DNA from: Bradyrhizobium oligotrophicum S58
Lineage (GTDB): Bacteria > Pseudomonadota > Alphaproteobacteria > Rhizobiales > Xanthobacteraceae
Direction of reading: 5' to 3'
Assembly (NCBI RefSeq): GCF_000344805.1
Contig: NC_020453.1
Location: 4,063,001 to 4,127,000 of the forward strand
DNA: 64,000 nt
Shown here: positions 1 through 9,001 of the stretch, one piece after another
Layout: each line of letters starts with the position of its first letter
Position numbering within the stretch: position 1 is the stretch's first letter
The notes under the pieces: model-generated
Seen by the model: only the letters and a program-made list of their open reading frames with translations
Told to the model about the DNA's origin: nothing
The model's database searches: none
Translations under genes and position numbers: made by a program

Positions 1-395
1 GCGGCCAGATCGATCTCATCGTCGACCAGACCTCGAATGCGATCAACCAGGTCCGCGCCGGCGCGATCCGCGCCTATGCCGTCACCGACGACAAGCGCCT
101 CGACGGTGCCCCTGAGATTCCCACCACCGACGAGGCCGGCCTGCCCGGCTTCCATATGACGCTGTGGTCGGGGATGTGGCTGCCGAAGGGAACGGACCAT
201 GAGATCGTCGCCCGGCTGAACGCGGCCGCCGTCGCCGCGCTCGATGATCCGGGTGTGCAGAAGCAGTTGAAAAACCTGGGGTTGCAGCTTCCGCCGGCGG
301 ATCAGCTTGCCCCGGAGGCGCTCGGAACCCTGCAGAAGTCCGAGATCGCCAAATGGTGGCCGATGATCAAGGCGGCCGGTGTGTCTCCCGAGTAG
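1..395 (+). CDS. Bug-family (TctC-like) solute-binding protein, C-terminal part
   Basis: The gene enters from outside the window; the frame is open from base 3 and stops at 393-395, leaving about 130 C-terminal residues. The piece reads like the second lobe of a Bug/TctC periplasmic binding protein: IDLIVDQTSNAINQVRAG, then AYAVTDDKR, then P.IPTTDEAGLPGF, and a WSGMWLPKGT segment before a helix-rich tail. These motifs are typical of extracytoplasmic receptors of tripartite tricarboxylate-type uptake systems, which are very numerous in Bradyrhizobium-like genomes. The ligand cannot be predicted. No membrane partner genes follow, so this is probably one of the many orphan Bug receptors. Confidence 0.85.
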   Translation, partial: GQIDLIVDQTSNAINQVRAGAIRAYAVTDDKRLDGAPEIPTTDEAGLPGFHMTLWSGMWLPKGTDHEIVARLNAAAVAALDDPGVQKQLKNLGLQLPPADQLAPEALGTLQKSEIAKWWPMIKAAGVSPE

Positions 396-629
396 GTGGC
401 TTGGTATTCCAGTGTGCTGGTATGGTTGCGCCCAAGCCACGAATGTTGCGGGGCCGCCACAGTTTACGAAGTTTTGGTAACAATCTCGGGCGCTCCGCAA
501 CTGCGCCGCTTTTTGGCCACACGTGGTCGTGAAATACTTTGATCAGAATAGAACCAGTGCGTGCAAGGCTGCAGAAAATCCACCTCCAGGATTTTGGCGC
601 CAGCAGAGCACCGGGAGGCCAGAACAGCG

Positions 630-2354
630 ATGGACGCGAAGACCGACATCAAGCGCAGGCTGCCCAGCCGTCACGTGACGGAAGGGCCCGAGCGTGCGCC
701 GCATCGGTCCTATCTCTACGCGATGGGCCTTACCACGGCCCAGATCCACCAGCCCTTCGTCGGCGTCGCCTCGTGCTGGAACGAGGCCGCGCCCTGCAAC
801 ATCGCGCTGATGCGGCAGGCCCAGGCGGTCAAGAAGGGCGTGGCGCATGCCGGCGGCACGCCGCGCGAATTCTGCACCATCACCGTGACCGACGGCATCG
901 CGATGGGCCATGACGGCATGCGCTCGTCGCTGCCGTCGCGCGAGGCGATCGCCGATTCGGTCGAGCTGACGATTCGCGGCCATTCCTACGATGCGCTGGT
1001 CGGCCTTGCCGGCTGCGACAAATCGCTGCCGGGCATGATGATGGCGATGGTCCGGCTCAACGTGCCCTCGATCTTCATCTATGGCGGCTCGATCCTGCCG
1101 GGCAATTTCCGCGGCCAGCAGGTCACGGTGCAGGACATGTTCGAGGCCGTGGGCAAGCATTCGGTCGGTGCGATGTCCGACGAGGATCTCGACGAGCTCG
1201 AGCGTGTCGCCTGTCCGTCGGCCGGCGCCTGCGGCGCCCAGTTCACGGCCAATACGATGGCGACCGTGTCCGAGGCGATCGGGCTGGCGCTGCCTTACTC
1301 GGCCGGCGCTCCCGCGCCCTACGAGATCCGTGACGCGTTCTGCATGACCGCCGGCGAGCAGGTCATGGATCTGATCGCCGCCAACATCCGGCCCCGCGAC
1401 ATCGTCACCCGGGCGTCGCTGGAGAATGCGGCGGCGGTCGTGGCGGCATCGGGCGGATCGACTAATGCTGCGCTGCATCTACCTGCGATTGCGCACGAGG
1501 CTGGTATCAAGTTCGACTTATTCGACGTCGCCGAAATCTTCAAAAAGACACCTTATATCGCGGATTTGAAGCCGGGTGGCCGCTATGTCGCCAAAGACAT
1601 GTTCGAGGCTGGTGGCATTCCGCTCTTGATGAAGACGTTGCTCGACCATGGCTATTTGAACGGCGACTGCCTCACAGTCACCGGCCGGACGATCGCCGAA
1701 AACCTCAAAGGCGTGAAGTGGAATTCGCACCAGGACGTGGTGAGGCCGGCCGACCAGCCGATCACTGCAACCGGGGGTGTCGTCGGTCTGAAAGGCAATC
1801 TCGCGCCAGAGGGCGCGATCGTGAAAGTCGCGGGCATGTCGAACTTGAAATTCTCTGGGCCGGCCCGCTGCTTCGATCGGGAAGAGGATGCCTTTGAGGC
1901 CGTCCAGAAGCGCACCTACAAGGAAGGCGAAGTCATCGTCATTCGTTACGAGGGACCGCGCGGTGGTCCGGGCATGCGGGAAATGCTGCAGACCACGGCG
2001 GCGCTGACCGGGCAGGGCATGGGCGGCAAGATCGCGCTCGTCACCGATGGCCGGTTCTCGGGCGCGACCCGCGGCTTCTGCATCGGCCATATCGGACCGG
2101 AGGCGGCCATCGGCGGGCCGATCGCCCTGGTCGAGAATGGCGACATCATCGAAATCGACGCCGAGGCCGGTATCCTTAACGTCAAGTTGAGCGATGCCGA
2201 GCTGGCAACACGCAAGACCAAGTGGACGCCCCGTGAGACGCATCACACGTCAGGTGCACTTTGGAAATATGCCCAGCAGGTCGGGCCGGCCGTGGCGGGT
2301 GCCGTCACCCATCCAGGTGGTGCGCAAGAGAAGTATTGCTATGCGGACATCTGA
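630..2354 (+). CDS. ilvD: Dihydroxy-acid dehydratase (IlvD)
   Basis: Cytoplasmic Fe-S dehydratase converting 2,3-dihydroxy-acids to 2-keto acids in valine, leucine and isoleucine synthesis. The protein is 574 aa, usual for the short IlvD type. Candidate cluster cysteines are C49 (VGVASCW), C129 ([11 protein letters not shown]) and C201 ([11 protein letters not shown]); the C-terminal half has [12 protein letters not shown] and [12 protein letters not shown]. The ATG at 630 is chosen because GGAGG lies at 614-618; an in-frame GTG at 561 has no such site and would add 23 residues unlike the family. The gene stands apart from other ilv genes, and the next gene overlaps its last 14 bases. Sugar-acid dehydratases belong to the same superfamily, but the N-terminus and length favour IlvD. 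Confidence 0.93.
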   Translation: MDAKTDIKRRLPSRHVTEGPERAPHRSYLYAMGLTTAQIHQPFVGVASCWNEAAPCNIALMRQAQAVKKGVAHAGGTPREFCTITVTDGIAMGHDGMRSSLPSREAIADSVELTIRGHSYDALVGLAGCDKSLPGMMMAMVRLNVPSIFIYGGSILPGNFRGQQVTVQDMFEAVGKHSVGAMSDEDLDELERVACPSAGACGAQFTANTMATVSEAIGLALPYSAGAPAPYEIRDAFCMTAGEQVMDLIAANIRPRDIVTRASLENAAAVVAASGGSTNAALHLPAIAHEAGIKFDLFDVAEIFKKTPYIADLKPGGRYVAKDMFEAGGIPLLMKTLLDHGYLNGDCLTVTGRTIAENLKGVKWNSHQDVVRPADQPITATGGVVGLKGNLAPEGAIVKVAGMSNLKFSGPARCFDREEDAFEAVQKRTYKEGEVIVIRYEGPRGGPGMREMLQTTAALTGQGMGGKIALVTDGRFSGATRGFCIGHIGPEAAIGGPIALVENGDIIEIDAEAGILNVKLSDAELATRKTKWTPRETHHTSGALWKYAQQVGPAVAGAVTHPGGAQEKYCYADI

Positions 2355-3174
2355 TCGGATCATTTTTGCATTGATGCTGGGGGTTGCCCCGCTGACATGG
2401 GCCGCGCCGTCGTTCGCGTTCGATGGCGCGCCGGTCAACCAGGAGCCGGCGATCCCCGTGGCTGGAGCCCAATCCGGCGCCGGTGCGCTGCGCAAGGCGG
2501 TGCCTGCGACGACGTCCTCGACGTCGCCGACGCAGTCCCTGACGGCGCTGCAATACGCGGCGGAGGAAGGTCATCCGGTTGCGCAATGGAAGCTCGGCCG
2601 GATGTATGCCGCCGGCGATGGGGTCGTGCGGGATGACATCCGCGCCTTCGACTATTTCAGCCGCATCGCTAATGCGCATGCCGAGGATAGCCCGTCGGCG
2701 CCGCAGGCGCAGATCGTGGCCAATGCCTTCGTGGCGCTCGGTCGCTATTATCTGAGCGGCATCCCGAACTCGAAGGTGAAGGCCGACCCGGATCGTGCGC
2801 GGGAGATGTTCTCCTACGCCGCGTCCTATTTCGGCAATGCCGATGCCCAGTACGATCTGGCGCGGATCTACCTGAAGACGGCGGATGCCTCGCGCGACGA
2901 CTTCCGCTATGGCGCGCGCTGGCTCGGGCTCGCGGCCCAGAAGGGGCAGCATCAGGCCCAGGCGCTGCTCGGCCAGATGCTGTTCAACGGCGACCGGCTG
3001 CCGCGCCAGGCCGCGCGCGGTCTGATGTGGCTGACGCTGGCGCGCGACAGCGCCGGTCCGGACGAAGCCTGGATCAAGGAGAGCTACAACCGCGCCTTCG
3101 CCAAGGCGTCGGACGACGACCGTGCCTCGGCGCTGCAGATGCTCGAGAGCTGGGTCCAGGGCAAGCGCGAGTAA
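2341..3174 (+). CDS. Secreted Sel1-like repeat protein
   Basis: Predicted 277-aa periplasmic protein. The N-terminus [14 protein letters not shown] followed by a hydrophobic stretch and ..[10 protein letters not shown] looks like a Sec signal peptide cleaved near residue 27. The mature part holds Sel1/TPR-like repeats: [24 protein letters not shown], a unit around [25 protein letters not shown], and [24 protein letters not shown]. Such repeats are protein-interaction scaffolds, and alphaproteobacterial relatives are often labelled exopolysaccharide-production regulators. The start at 2341 overlaps the ilvD stop by 14 bases and has AGAGAAG upstream, so translation may be coupled to ilvD. The partner and process are unknown. 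Confidence 0.8.
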   Translation: MRTSDRIIFALMLGVAPLTWAAPSFAFDGAPVNQEPAIPVAGAQSGAGALRKAVPATTSSTSPTQSLTALQYAAEEGHPVAQWKLGRMYAAGDGVVRDDIRAFDYFSRIANAHAEDSPSAPQAQIVANAFVALGRYYLSGIPNSKVKADPDRAREMFSYAASYFGNADAQYDLARIYLKTADASRDDFRYGARWLGLAAQKGQHQAQALLGQMLFNGDRLPRQAARGLMWLTLARDSAGPDEAWIKESYNRAFAKASDDDRASALQMLESWVQGKRE

Positions 3175-3222
3175 GCAGGAGCGGGATGCATCGCGTTCCC
3201 TCCGTTCAAGCGAGGGAGTGCG

Positions 3223-3699
3223 ATGATCATCCGCGATGCCACGCCTGACGATGTCGAGGCGGCCTGCGCCGTGTTGCGCGCCTCGATTTCCGAATTGTGC
3301 GGGGACGATCACCGCGGGGATCCCGTGGTCCTCGGCCGCTGGCTCGCCAACAAGACAACGGAGAACGTCGCGGCCTGGGCCGATGGGCGAGGGCGCTCTC
3401 TGCTCGTCGCTGTCGAGGGGGACGCGATTCGGGCGGTCGGCGGACTCGCGCATCCCGGCGAGATCACCCTGAACTACGTGTCGCCCCAGGCGCGCTTTCG
3501 CGGAATCAGTTCGGCCCTCCTGGCGGAGCTCGAGTGCCGGGCGATGGCCTTGGGCGCCCGCGACGTCGCGCTGCTCAGCACCGAGACGGCGCACCGATTC
3601 TATCTCGCCCGCGGCTACACCGACGTCGGCATACCCGTCGGCAAGTTCGGCACCGCAGCCTCCTATCCGATGCGCAAGGTGTTTGGCGCGGTGCCCTGA
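3223..3699 (+). CDS. GNAT-family N-acetyltransferase
   Basis: A 158-aa protein with the GNAT fold order: N-terminal strand MIIRDATPDDVEAACAVLR, a central ISVEGDAIRAVGG-like strand pair, then NYVSPQARFRGISSALLAELE, which is the acetyl-CoA pyrophosphate-binding loop (R-x-x-G-I-S in place of the usual Q/R-x-x-G-x-G/A), and a C-terminal HRFYLARGYTDVG segment. It would transfer an acetyl group from acetyl-CoA to an amine, substrate unknown. The start is supported by GCGAGGGAG just upstream. It is a single gene 48 bases after the Sel1 gene. Confidence 0.8.
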   Translation: MIIRDATPDDVEAACAVLRASISELCGDDHRGDPVVLGRWLANKTTENVAAWADGRGRSLLVAVEGDAIRAVGGLAHPGEITLNYVSPQARFRGISSALLAELECRAMALGARDVALLSTETAHRFYLARGYTDVGIPVGKFGTAASYPMRKVFGAVP

Positions 3700-3809
3700 G
3701 TCGCGGAGCCGCCGGCCATCACGGCCATGGCAGCTTCTGCCCAACGATTGAGCGATGACGAGCCGCTCTTTTGACCAGCCTCCGGTTCCCAGAGCGGAAT
3801 CGATGATCT

Positions 3810-4946
3810 TTGGTACACAAACGACGCCGCGAACAAAAAATCGCACTTGGCACGATTCGTGAGTGCAACTCCTCTGCAACAGCAGAGGCGGTACGTTTGC
3901 GCAGCGTTCGGATCGGTCTGATCATTCCTCAGCGCGGCTCGGCAGGGTTGTGGGCGCCCTCCGCCGAAGCCTGTGGGCGGCTGGCCGTGACCGAGCTGAA
4001 CCGGGCCGCAGGAATCCGCCGCAGGCATGTCGAACTGCTCGTCATCGATGCCGGCGCGACCGGCGCGAGCGCGGGGCGAGCGGCGCGCGATGCGGTCGAT
4101 GAACTCGCCATCGACGGCCTCGTCGGCATGCTGCCGAGCTACGCGCGCGACCCGGTCGTGAAGGCCACGCGCGGCCGCGTGCCGTTCGTCTACACGCCCC
4201 AGTTCGAAGGCCTGCCGGCGAACAGCGACGTGATGACCACGGGCGAGACCGCGGACGAGTTGCTGGCGCCGGCCATCCAGTGGCTCTCGGAGGGTAAGCG
4301 CGCCCGGCGCTTCTTCCTCTGCGGCAACGACTACATCTGGCCGCGCTCGTCGCTGCAGATCGCAAGGCGGCTGATCGCGCGATTCGGCGGCACGGTCACC
4401 GGCGAGTGCTACGTGCCGGTCGGCGTGCACGATTTCGACGAGATGCTCGACCGCATCAAGACGACGCGCAGCGACGTGGTGCTGCCGGTCTTTCTCGGCT
4501 TCGACTGCATTGCCTTCAGCCGCGCCTTCTGCGCCGCCGGGCTCAGCCGCCATGTGCTGCGCTTCTCCTCGGCCTTCGACGAAACCATCGTCTACGGTCT
4601 CGACAGCAGCGAGACCGAGAACGTGTTCGTCGCCTCGAGCTACTTTGCCTCCATGCGGTCGCGCAACAATGGCGCATTCCTGGAACGTTACTACACCGCG
4701 TTCGGCGACAATCCACCGCCGGCGAACGGCTACGGCGAGTCCTGCTACGAAGGGATCCACGCGCTCGCCGCACTGATCGAGCGGGCCGAGAGCTTCGATG
4801 CGCGCGAGATCAGGCGCTTCTACGGACGCACGCTGCAGGGGCGCACCGCCCGCGGCCACGAGGCGCAGCCGGTGGTTGGCGGCCGCCACCCGATCCATCT
4901 CGCCGAGCTGGACGGCTACGACTTCGCGGTCGTGGCATCGCGCTGA
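3810..4946 (+). CDS. AmiC/UrtA-like ligand-binding protein without export signal
   Basis: Up to 378 aa. From about residue 32 (VRIGLIIPQRGSAG) the chain follows the type I periplasmic-binding fold seen in the amide sensor AmiC and urea-binding UrtA. Family-like segments are VGMLPSYARDPVVKAT, FFLCGNDYIWPRSS, GECYVPVGVHDFDEML and ANGYGESCYEGIHALA. There is no hydrophobic signal peptide or twin arginine, so it should stay in the cytoplasm like Pseudomonas AmiC, which senses amides and controls the antiterminator AmiR. No AmiR/ANTAR gene is present nearby. The start is uncertain: TTG at 3810 is the longest option, and starts up to about 3897 would keep the domain. It is the first gene of the amide/urease cluster, 100 bases before the transporter binding protein. 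Confidence 0.72.
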   Translation: MVHKRRREQKIALGTIRECNSSATAEAVRLRSVRIGLIIPQRGSAGLWAPSAEACGRLAVTELNRAAGIRRRHVELLVIDAGATGASAGRAARDAVDELAIDGLVGMLPSYARDPVVKATRGRVPFVYTPQFEGLPANSDVMTTGETADELLAPAIQWLSEGKRARRFFLCGNDYIWPRSSLQIARRLIARFGGTVTGECYVPVGVHDFDEMLDRIKTTRSDVVLPVFLGFDCIAFSRAFCAAGLSRHVLRFSSAFDETIVYGLDSSETENVFVASSYFASMRSRNNGAFLERYYTAFGDNPPPANGYGESCYEGIHALAALIERAESFDAREIRRFYGRTLQGRTARGHEAQPVVGGRHPIHLAELDGYDFAVVASR

Positions 4947-5046
4947 CGCGCAGGGCGCGTCTCAGAAATCGCTTGCCTTTTCAAATATTGTAATTTTAAA
5001 CTTCATGCGGATCGTGAACCAGCATCATCAACCCATGGGGACCTTT

Positions 5047-6285
5047 ATGACTCTCTCCCGACGTCGTTTCCTGCAACGCTCGGCCATCGCGACCTCGACC
5101 TTGATCGCGGCACCCGCCGTGCTGCGCTCGGGTGCGCTCGCGGCCGAGAACCCGATCACGGTCGGCAGCCTGCACGACCAGTCCGGCCCCATCGGCACCT
5201 CCGGCACGCCGATGGTCTATGCGCTGCAGTTGGCCGTGGACGAGATCAACGCCGCAGGCGGCCTGCTCGGACGTCCCTTGAAGGTGATGCACTACGACAC
5301 CCAGTCCAACATCCAGATGTACTCGCAATACGCGCAGCAGCTGGCGGTGAAGGACAAGGTCGACGTCGTCCACGGCGGCATCACCTCGGCCTCGCGCGAG
5401 GCGATCCGTCCGACCTTCGACCGCTTCAAGGTGCTGTACTTCTACAATACGCTGTACGAAGGCGGCGTCTGCGACCGCAACACCTTCTGCACCGGCACGA
5501 CGCCGGCGCAGACGGTGGAGAAGCTTGTGCCGAGCGCGATGAAGAAGTCCGGCAAGAAGGCCTACATCATCGCGGCCGACTACAATTACGGTCAGATCAC
5601 CGCGAAGTGGATGACCAAATACTGCAAGGACAATGGCGGCGAGATCCTCTCGACCGACTTCTTCCCGCTCGACGTCACCAATTTCGGATCCACCATCTCG
5701 AAGATCCAGGCGGCCAAGCCCGACCTCATCCTATCGGCGCTGGTCGGCGGCAACCATACCGCGTTCTACCGGCAGTGGACCGCGGCCGGCATGAAGGGCA
5801 AGATCCCGATCGCCTCGACCACCTTCGGCCTGGTCAACGAGCCATCGACGCTCGATGCCGCCGAAAGCGACGCGGTGATCGGCGCCTACGGCTACTTCGA
5901 GGAACTGACCACCCAGGCCTCCAAGAGCTTCATCGAGAAGATCAAGAAGGCGCATCCGGATTCGCCTTACATCAGCGAGCTCGCCGCGTGCACCTATGAA
6001 GGCGTGATGCTCTGGGCCGAGGGCGTCAAGAAGGCGGGCAGCATCGACCGCATGAAGGTGATCGAAGCCCTCGAAAGCGGCCTCGTCTTCGACGGTCCGA
6101 GCGGCAAGGTGTCGCTGGACAAGCCGACCCATCACACCGTCCGCAACGCCTACCTCGCCGAGGTCAAGGATCGCAAATGGTCGGTGCTGGAGACCTACAC
6201 CGACGCCAAGCCGGCGGACACGGCGAGTGTCTGCGACCTCGTCAAGAACCCTGCCGACACCAAGCAGTACATCATCAATCTCTGA
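5047..6285 (+). CDS. Urea/amide ABC transporter substrate-binding protein (Tat-exported)
   Basis: A 412-aa binding protein of the hydrophobic/branched-chain amide (HAAT) class. It begins MTLSRRRFLQRSA with an S-R-R-R-F-L twin-arginine motif and an AAPAVLRSGALAA cleavage region, so it should be exported folded. The mature part has GSLHDQSGPIG, NAAGGLLGRPL, VVHGGITSASREA, LYEGGVC and ADYNYGQ, segments closest to UrtA/FmdD-type urea and short-chain amide receptors rather than leucine receptors. An in-frame ATG at 5035 is an alternative start, adding four residues. It is separated from the permease genes by a strong hairpin that probably sets its level above theirs. The exact ligand is inferred only from the adjacent amidase and urease genes. 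Confidence 0.85.
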   Translation: MTLSRRRFLQRSAIATSTLIAAPAVLRSGALAAENPITVGSLHDQSGPIGTSGTPMVYALQLAVDEINAAGGLLGRPLKVMHYDTQSNIQMYSQYAQQLAVKDKVDVVHGGITSASREAIRPTFDRFKVLYFYNTLYEGGVCDRNTFCTGTTPAQTVEKLVPSAMKKSGKKAYIIAADYNYGQITAKWMTKYCKDNGGEILSTDFFPLDVTNFGSTISKIQAAKPDLILSALVGGNHTAFYRQWTAAGMKGKIPIASTTFGLVNEPSTLDAAESDAVIGAYGYFEELTTQASKSFIEKIKKAHPDSPYISELAACTYEGVMLWAEGVKKAGSIDRMKVIEALESGLVFDGPSGKVSLDKPTHHTVRNAYLAEVKDRKWSVLETYTDAKPADTASVCDLVKNPADTKQYIINL

Positions 6286-6293
6286 CGCGCTCC

Positions 6294-6319
6294 CGGGTCC
6301 CGCCGTCCGGCGGGGCCCG
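6294..6319 (+). promoter_or_regulatory. Intercistronic hairpin between binding protein and permease genes
   Basis: CGGGTCCCGCCG at 6294-6305 pairs with CGGCGGGGCCCG at 6308-6319: twelve base pairs including one G-U, with almost no loop. No T-run follows, so it is more likely a 3'-end stabiliser or partial attenuator than a full terminator. This placement is common in ABC transporter operons where the binding protein is made in excess. Confidence 0.5.
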
Positions 6320-6349
6320 TTCATTGGACTGCCCTGAAAGATCTGATGC

Positions 6350-7216
6350 ATGGCGATCTACGTCATCCTCGCGCTCGACGTTCTCAACGGAATCTCCTCG
6401 CTGTTCCTGCTGTGCCTGGGACTGGCGATCATCTTCGGCATGATGAAGATCATCAACCTCGCCCACGGCGAGTTCATCATGCTTGGCGCCTACGCGACGG
6501 TGATCTCGGCCAATGCCGGGGTGAACATCTGGATTGCGATGCTGATCGTCGCGCCGGTGTTCGTCGGCCTGGTCGGCCTCGTCATCGAGCGCTGCCTCAT
6601 TCGTTTCCTCTACGGCCGGCTCGTCGACTCCATGCTGGCGACCTGGGGCCTCAGCCTTCTCATCATCGGCATCATCACCACGATCTACGGCAATACCCAG
6701 CAGGGCGTGCCGACGCCGCTCGGCGGCTTCTCGATCGGCTCCTACCAGTCGAGCTACTATACGCTGTTCCTGGCGGCCATGGCGATCGTGATGATGGCGA
6801 TCGTCTATGGCGTGATGCAGTACACGCGCTTCGGCCTGATCGCCCGCGCCACGATGCAGAACCCGGCGATGGCCGCGACCCTCGGCGTCAATCCGGCGCG
6901 TGTCTACATGGCGACCTTCGCGCTCGGCGCTGCTGTCACCGGCCTCGCCGGCGGTCTTCTCGCGCCGGTGTCGGGTATCACGCCGGGCATGGGCGGCGCC
7001 TATGTGGCGAAAGCATTCATGACGGTGGTCGGCGGCGGCGCTGCGATCCTGTCCGGCACGATGTCGGCGGCGAGCCTGTTCGGCGCGGTCAACCAGATCG
7101 GCGCCTATTTCACCACGCCGGTTTATGGCGAGGTCATCGTCTTCACCACCGCGATCGTGCTGATCCGCTTGCTGCCGCAGGGCATCTCCGGGCGCTTCTT
7201 CAAGGGGAACCTGTGA
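6350..7216 (+). CDS. ABC transporter permease, LivH/UrtB family
   Basis: A 288-aa inner-membrane protein with about eight hydrophobic segments. It carries the LivH/UrtB N-terminal signature FGMMKIINLAHGEFIMLGAY and the cytoplasmic coupling segment FGLIARATMQNPAMAATLGVN. It pairs with the following LivM-type permease to form the channel for the ligand delivered by the upstream Tat-exported receptor. The next gene starts inside its stop codon (TGATG), so translation is coupled. The paralogous family transports branched-chain amino acids, urea or amides; context favours amides or urea. Confidence 0.88.
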   Translation: MAIYVILALDVLNGISSLFLLCLGLAIIFGMMKIINLAHGEFIMLGAYATVISANAGVNIWIAMLIVAPVFVGLVGLVIERCLIRFLYGRLVDSMLATWGLSLLIIGIITTIYGNTQQGVPTPLGGFSIGSYQSSYYTLFLAAMAIVMMAIVYGVMQYTRFGLIARATMQNPAMAATLGVNPARVYMATFALGAAVTGLAGGLLAPVSGITPGMGGAYVAKAFMTVVGGGAAILSGTMSAASLFGAVNQIGAYFTTPVYGEVIVFTTAIVLIRLLPQGISGRFFKGNL

Positions 7217-8271
7217 TGCCCAGGCACTATCGGCTCGCCGCGCAGGCAGTCGCGGTCATCCTCGCCATCATGGCGATTGCGATCATCCCGAGCGTCATCG
7301 AGCTGTTCGCGCTGATGCAGCTGACGCTGTTCGCCGCGATGGCCGTGCTGGCGCTGAGCCTCGCCTTCATCTGGGGCTTTGGCGGCATCCTGTCGTTCGG
7401 CCAGACCGCGTTCTTTGGGCTCGGCGGCTACGCCTACGCCATCGCCGCCATCAACTTCCAGGACTCCACGCCGGCGATCCTGCTCGCCATCGTGATCCCG
7501 GCGCTGTTCGCCGCTGTGCTCGGCTACTTCATCTTCTTCGGCCGCATCTCCGACGTCTATCTCGGCGTCATCACGCTGACCGTGACCCTGATCCTGTTCA
7601 ACTCGGTCAACTCGACCTCGGGCGACGCCTACAAGATCGGCAAGGCGCTGCTCGGCGGCTTCAACGGCATGCCGGCCGTGCCGACCTTCAACATGCCGTT
7701 CGATCCGTCGACGGTGCTGTCGCCGGAGCAGTCGTGGTGGACCACCGGCTTCGCGCTGCTCGGCGTATTCCTGCTGCTGCGTCTCCTGCTGGCGCTGCCG
7801 GCAGGGCGGATCATCGTCGCGGTGCGCGAGAACGAGGTGCGCGCCTCGCTGCTCGGCTACGACCCGCGTCTCGTCAAGTGCCTGACCTTCATCCTCGGCG
7901 GCGCGATCGCCGGCCTCGCGGGCGCGCTCTACGTCAACTGGGGCGCGTTCGTCGGCCCGACCATCTTCAGCCTGTCGCTGTCGGCCGAGATCATCATCTG
8001 GATCACCGTCGGCGGCCTCGGCACCTTGCTCGGCCCCATCGTCGGCTGCGTGCTGATCGAATACATCGTCGCCTATATCGGCTCGCAGCAGGCGCTGAAC
8101 TCCAATCTGGTGCTCGGCGCCGTGCTGCTGGTGTTCGTGCTGCTGCTGCCGAAGGGGCTGGTGCCGACGGCGCGCGATCTTCTGATGCGGCTGGTCCCGG
8201 AATCGAAGCCGAAGACCAACGGTCCCCCAGTGCAATCCGCGGCCGCGGCGCATCCTGCAGGAGCCGAGTGA
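7216..8271 (+). CDS. ABC transporter permease, LivM/UrtC family
   Basis: A 351-aa multi-spanning inner-membrane protein. The N-terminal third contains LAFIWGFGGILSFGQTAFFGLGG, the LivM/UrtC signature, and the C-terminal half has the coupling loop AVRENEVRASLLGYDPRLVK. A short polar tail rich in P and A ends the protein. The ATG at 7216 overlaps the upstream stop by one base; longer in-frame upstream extensions would run through the previous gene and are not credible. It forms a heterodimeric permease with its neighbour. Confidence 0.88.
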   Translation: MPRHYRLAAQAVAVILAIMAIAIIPSVIELFALMQLTLFAAMAVLALSLAFIWGFGGILSFGQTAFFGLGGYAYAIAAINFQDSTPAILLAIVIPALFAAVLGYFIFFGRISDVYLGVITLTVTLILFNSVNSTSGDAYKIGKALLGGFNGMPAVPTFNMPFDPSTVLSPEQSWWTTGFALLGVFLLLRLLLALPAGRIIVAVRENEVRASLLGYDPRLVKCLTFILGGAIAGLAGALYVNWGAFVGPTIFSLSLSAEIIIWITVGGLGTLLGPIVGCVLIEYIVAYIGSQQALNSNLVLGAVLLVFVLLLPKGLVPTARDLLMRLVPESKPKTNGPPVQSAAAAHPAGAE

Positions 8272-8272
8272 C

Positions 8273-9001
8273 ATGGCGGACCTCGTTCCTCTGCTCAAGG
8301 CCGAGCACCTGACGATGCGGTTCGGCGGCGTCGTCGCCAATGACGACATCACTTTCACCCTGCAGGAGATGGAGCTGCGCTGCCTGATCGGCCCGAACGG
8401 CGCGGGAAAAAGCACGTTCTTCAAGACCCTGACCGGCCAGCTGGTGCCGACCTCGGGCAGCATCGCGTTCCGCGGCATGCCGATCGCGGGCAAGCTGTCG
8501 CACGAGATCGCGCGGATGGGGATCGGAATCAAGACGCAGGTGCCGAACGTCTTCAATGGCCTGTCGGTGCGCGAGAACATCTGGATGGCCGTGCGCCGCA
8601 AGGCGACGCCGCGCCAGCAGGGCCCCGCGGTCGACGCCGTGCTGGAGATGATCCGGCTGACCGACCACGCCGATAGCATCGTCGCGACCTTGTCGCACGG
8701 CCAACGGCAATGGGTCGAAATAGGCATGGTGCTCGCCGCCGAGCCGGAGCTGATCCTGCTCGACGAGCCTGCCGCAGGGATGACCGACGAGGAGACCTTC
8801 CACACCGCTGCGATCATCCGCGAGATCAACCAGAGCCGCGCGATCGTCGTGGTCGAGCACGACATGGAGTTCATCAAGCAGATCGCCAAGCGCGTGACCG
8901 TTTTCCACCAGGGCCGCGTGCTGGTCGAGGACACCGTCGACAAGGTGCTCGCCGACCAGCGTGTCCGTGACGTCTATCTCGGCAAGAAGGTGGCAGCATG
9001 A
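8273..9001 (+). CDS. ABC transporter ATPase, LivG/UrtD family
   Basis: A 242-aa nucleotide-binding subunit. Walker A is GPNGAGKSTFFKTLTG, the signature region reads LSHGQRQWVEIG (LSHGQ rather than LSGGQ, as is usual for UrtD), Walker B is LILLDEPAAGM, and the H-loop lies in VVVEHDME. It starts one base after the permease stop and overlaps the second ATPase gene by four bases (ATGA). It energises import together with the LivF-type subunit. Confidence 0.9.
   Translation: MADLVPLLKAEHLTMRFGGVVANDDITFTLQEMELRCLIGPNGAGKSTFFKTLTGQLVPTSGSIAFRGMPIAGKLSHEIARMGIGIKTQVPNVFNGLSVRENIWMAVRRKATPRQQGPAVDAVLEMIRLTDHADSIVATLSHGQRQWVEIGMVLAAEPELILLDEPAAGMTDEETFHTAAIIREINQSRAIVVVEHDMEFIKQIAKRVTVFHQGRVLVEDTVDKVLADQRVRDVYLGKKVAA

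Noticed and set aside
3847..3867. Possible sigma-54 promoter (TTGGCAC followed by GTGCAAC) before the AmiC-like gene
   Set aside because: The GG and GC elements are 14 bases apart instead of the required 10, so it does not fit the -24/-12 consensus.
4973..5001. Possible sigma-70 promoter (TTGCCT and an AT-rich TTAAAC/TAATTT) before the exported binding protein gene
   Set aside because: The region is suggestively AT-rich, but no -10 hexamer of good quality stands at 16-18 bases from the -35 candidate.
7123..8943. A 606-codon minus-strand frame opposite the transporter permease and ATPase genes
   Set aside because: It is the mirror of well-supported transporter genes, with repetitive R/D/Q-rich sequence and no ribosome site.
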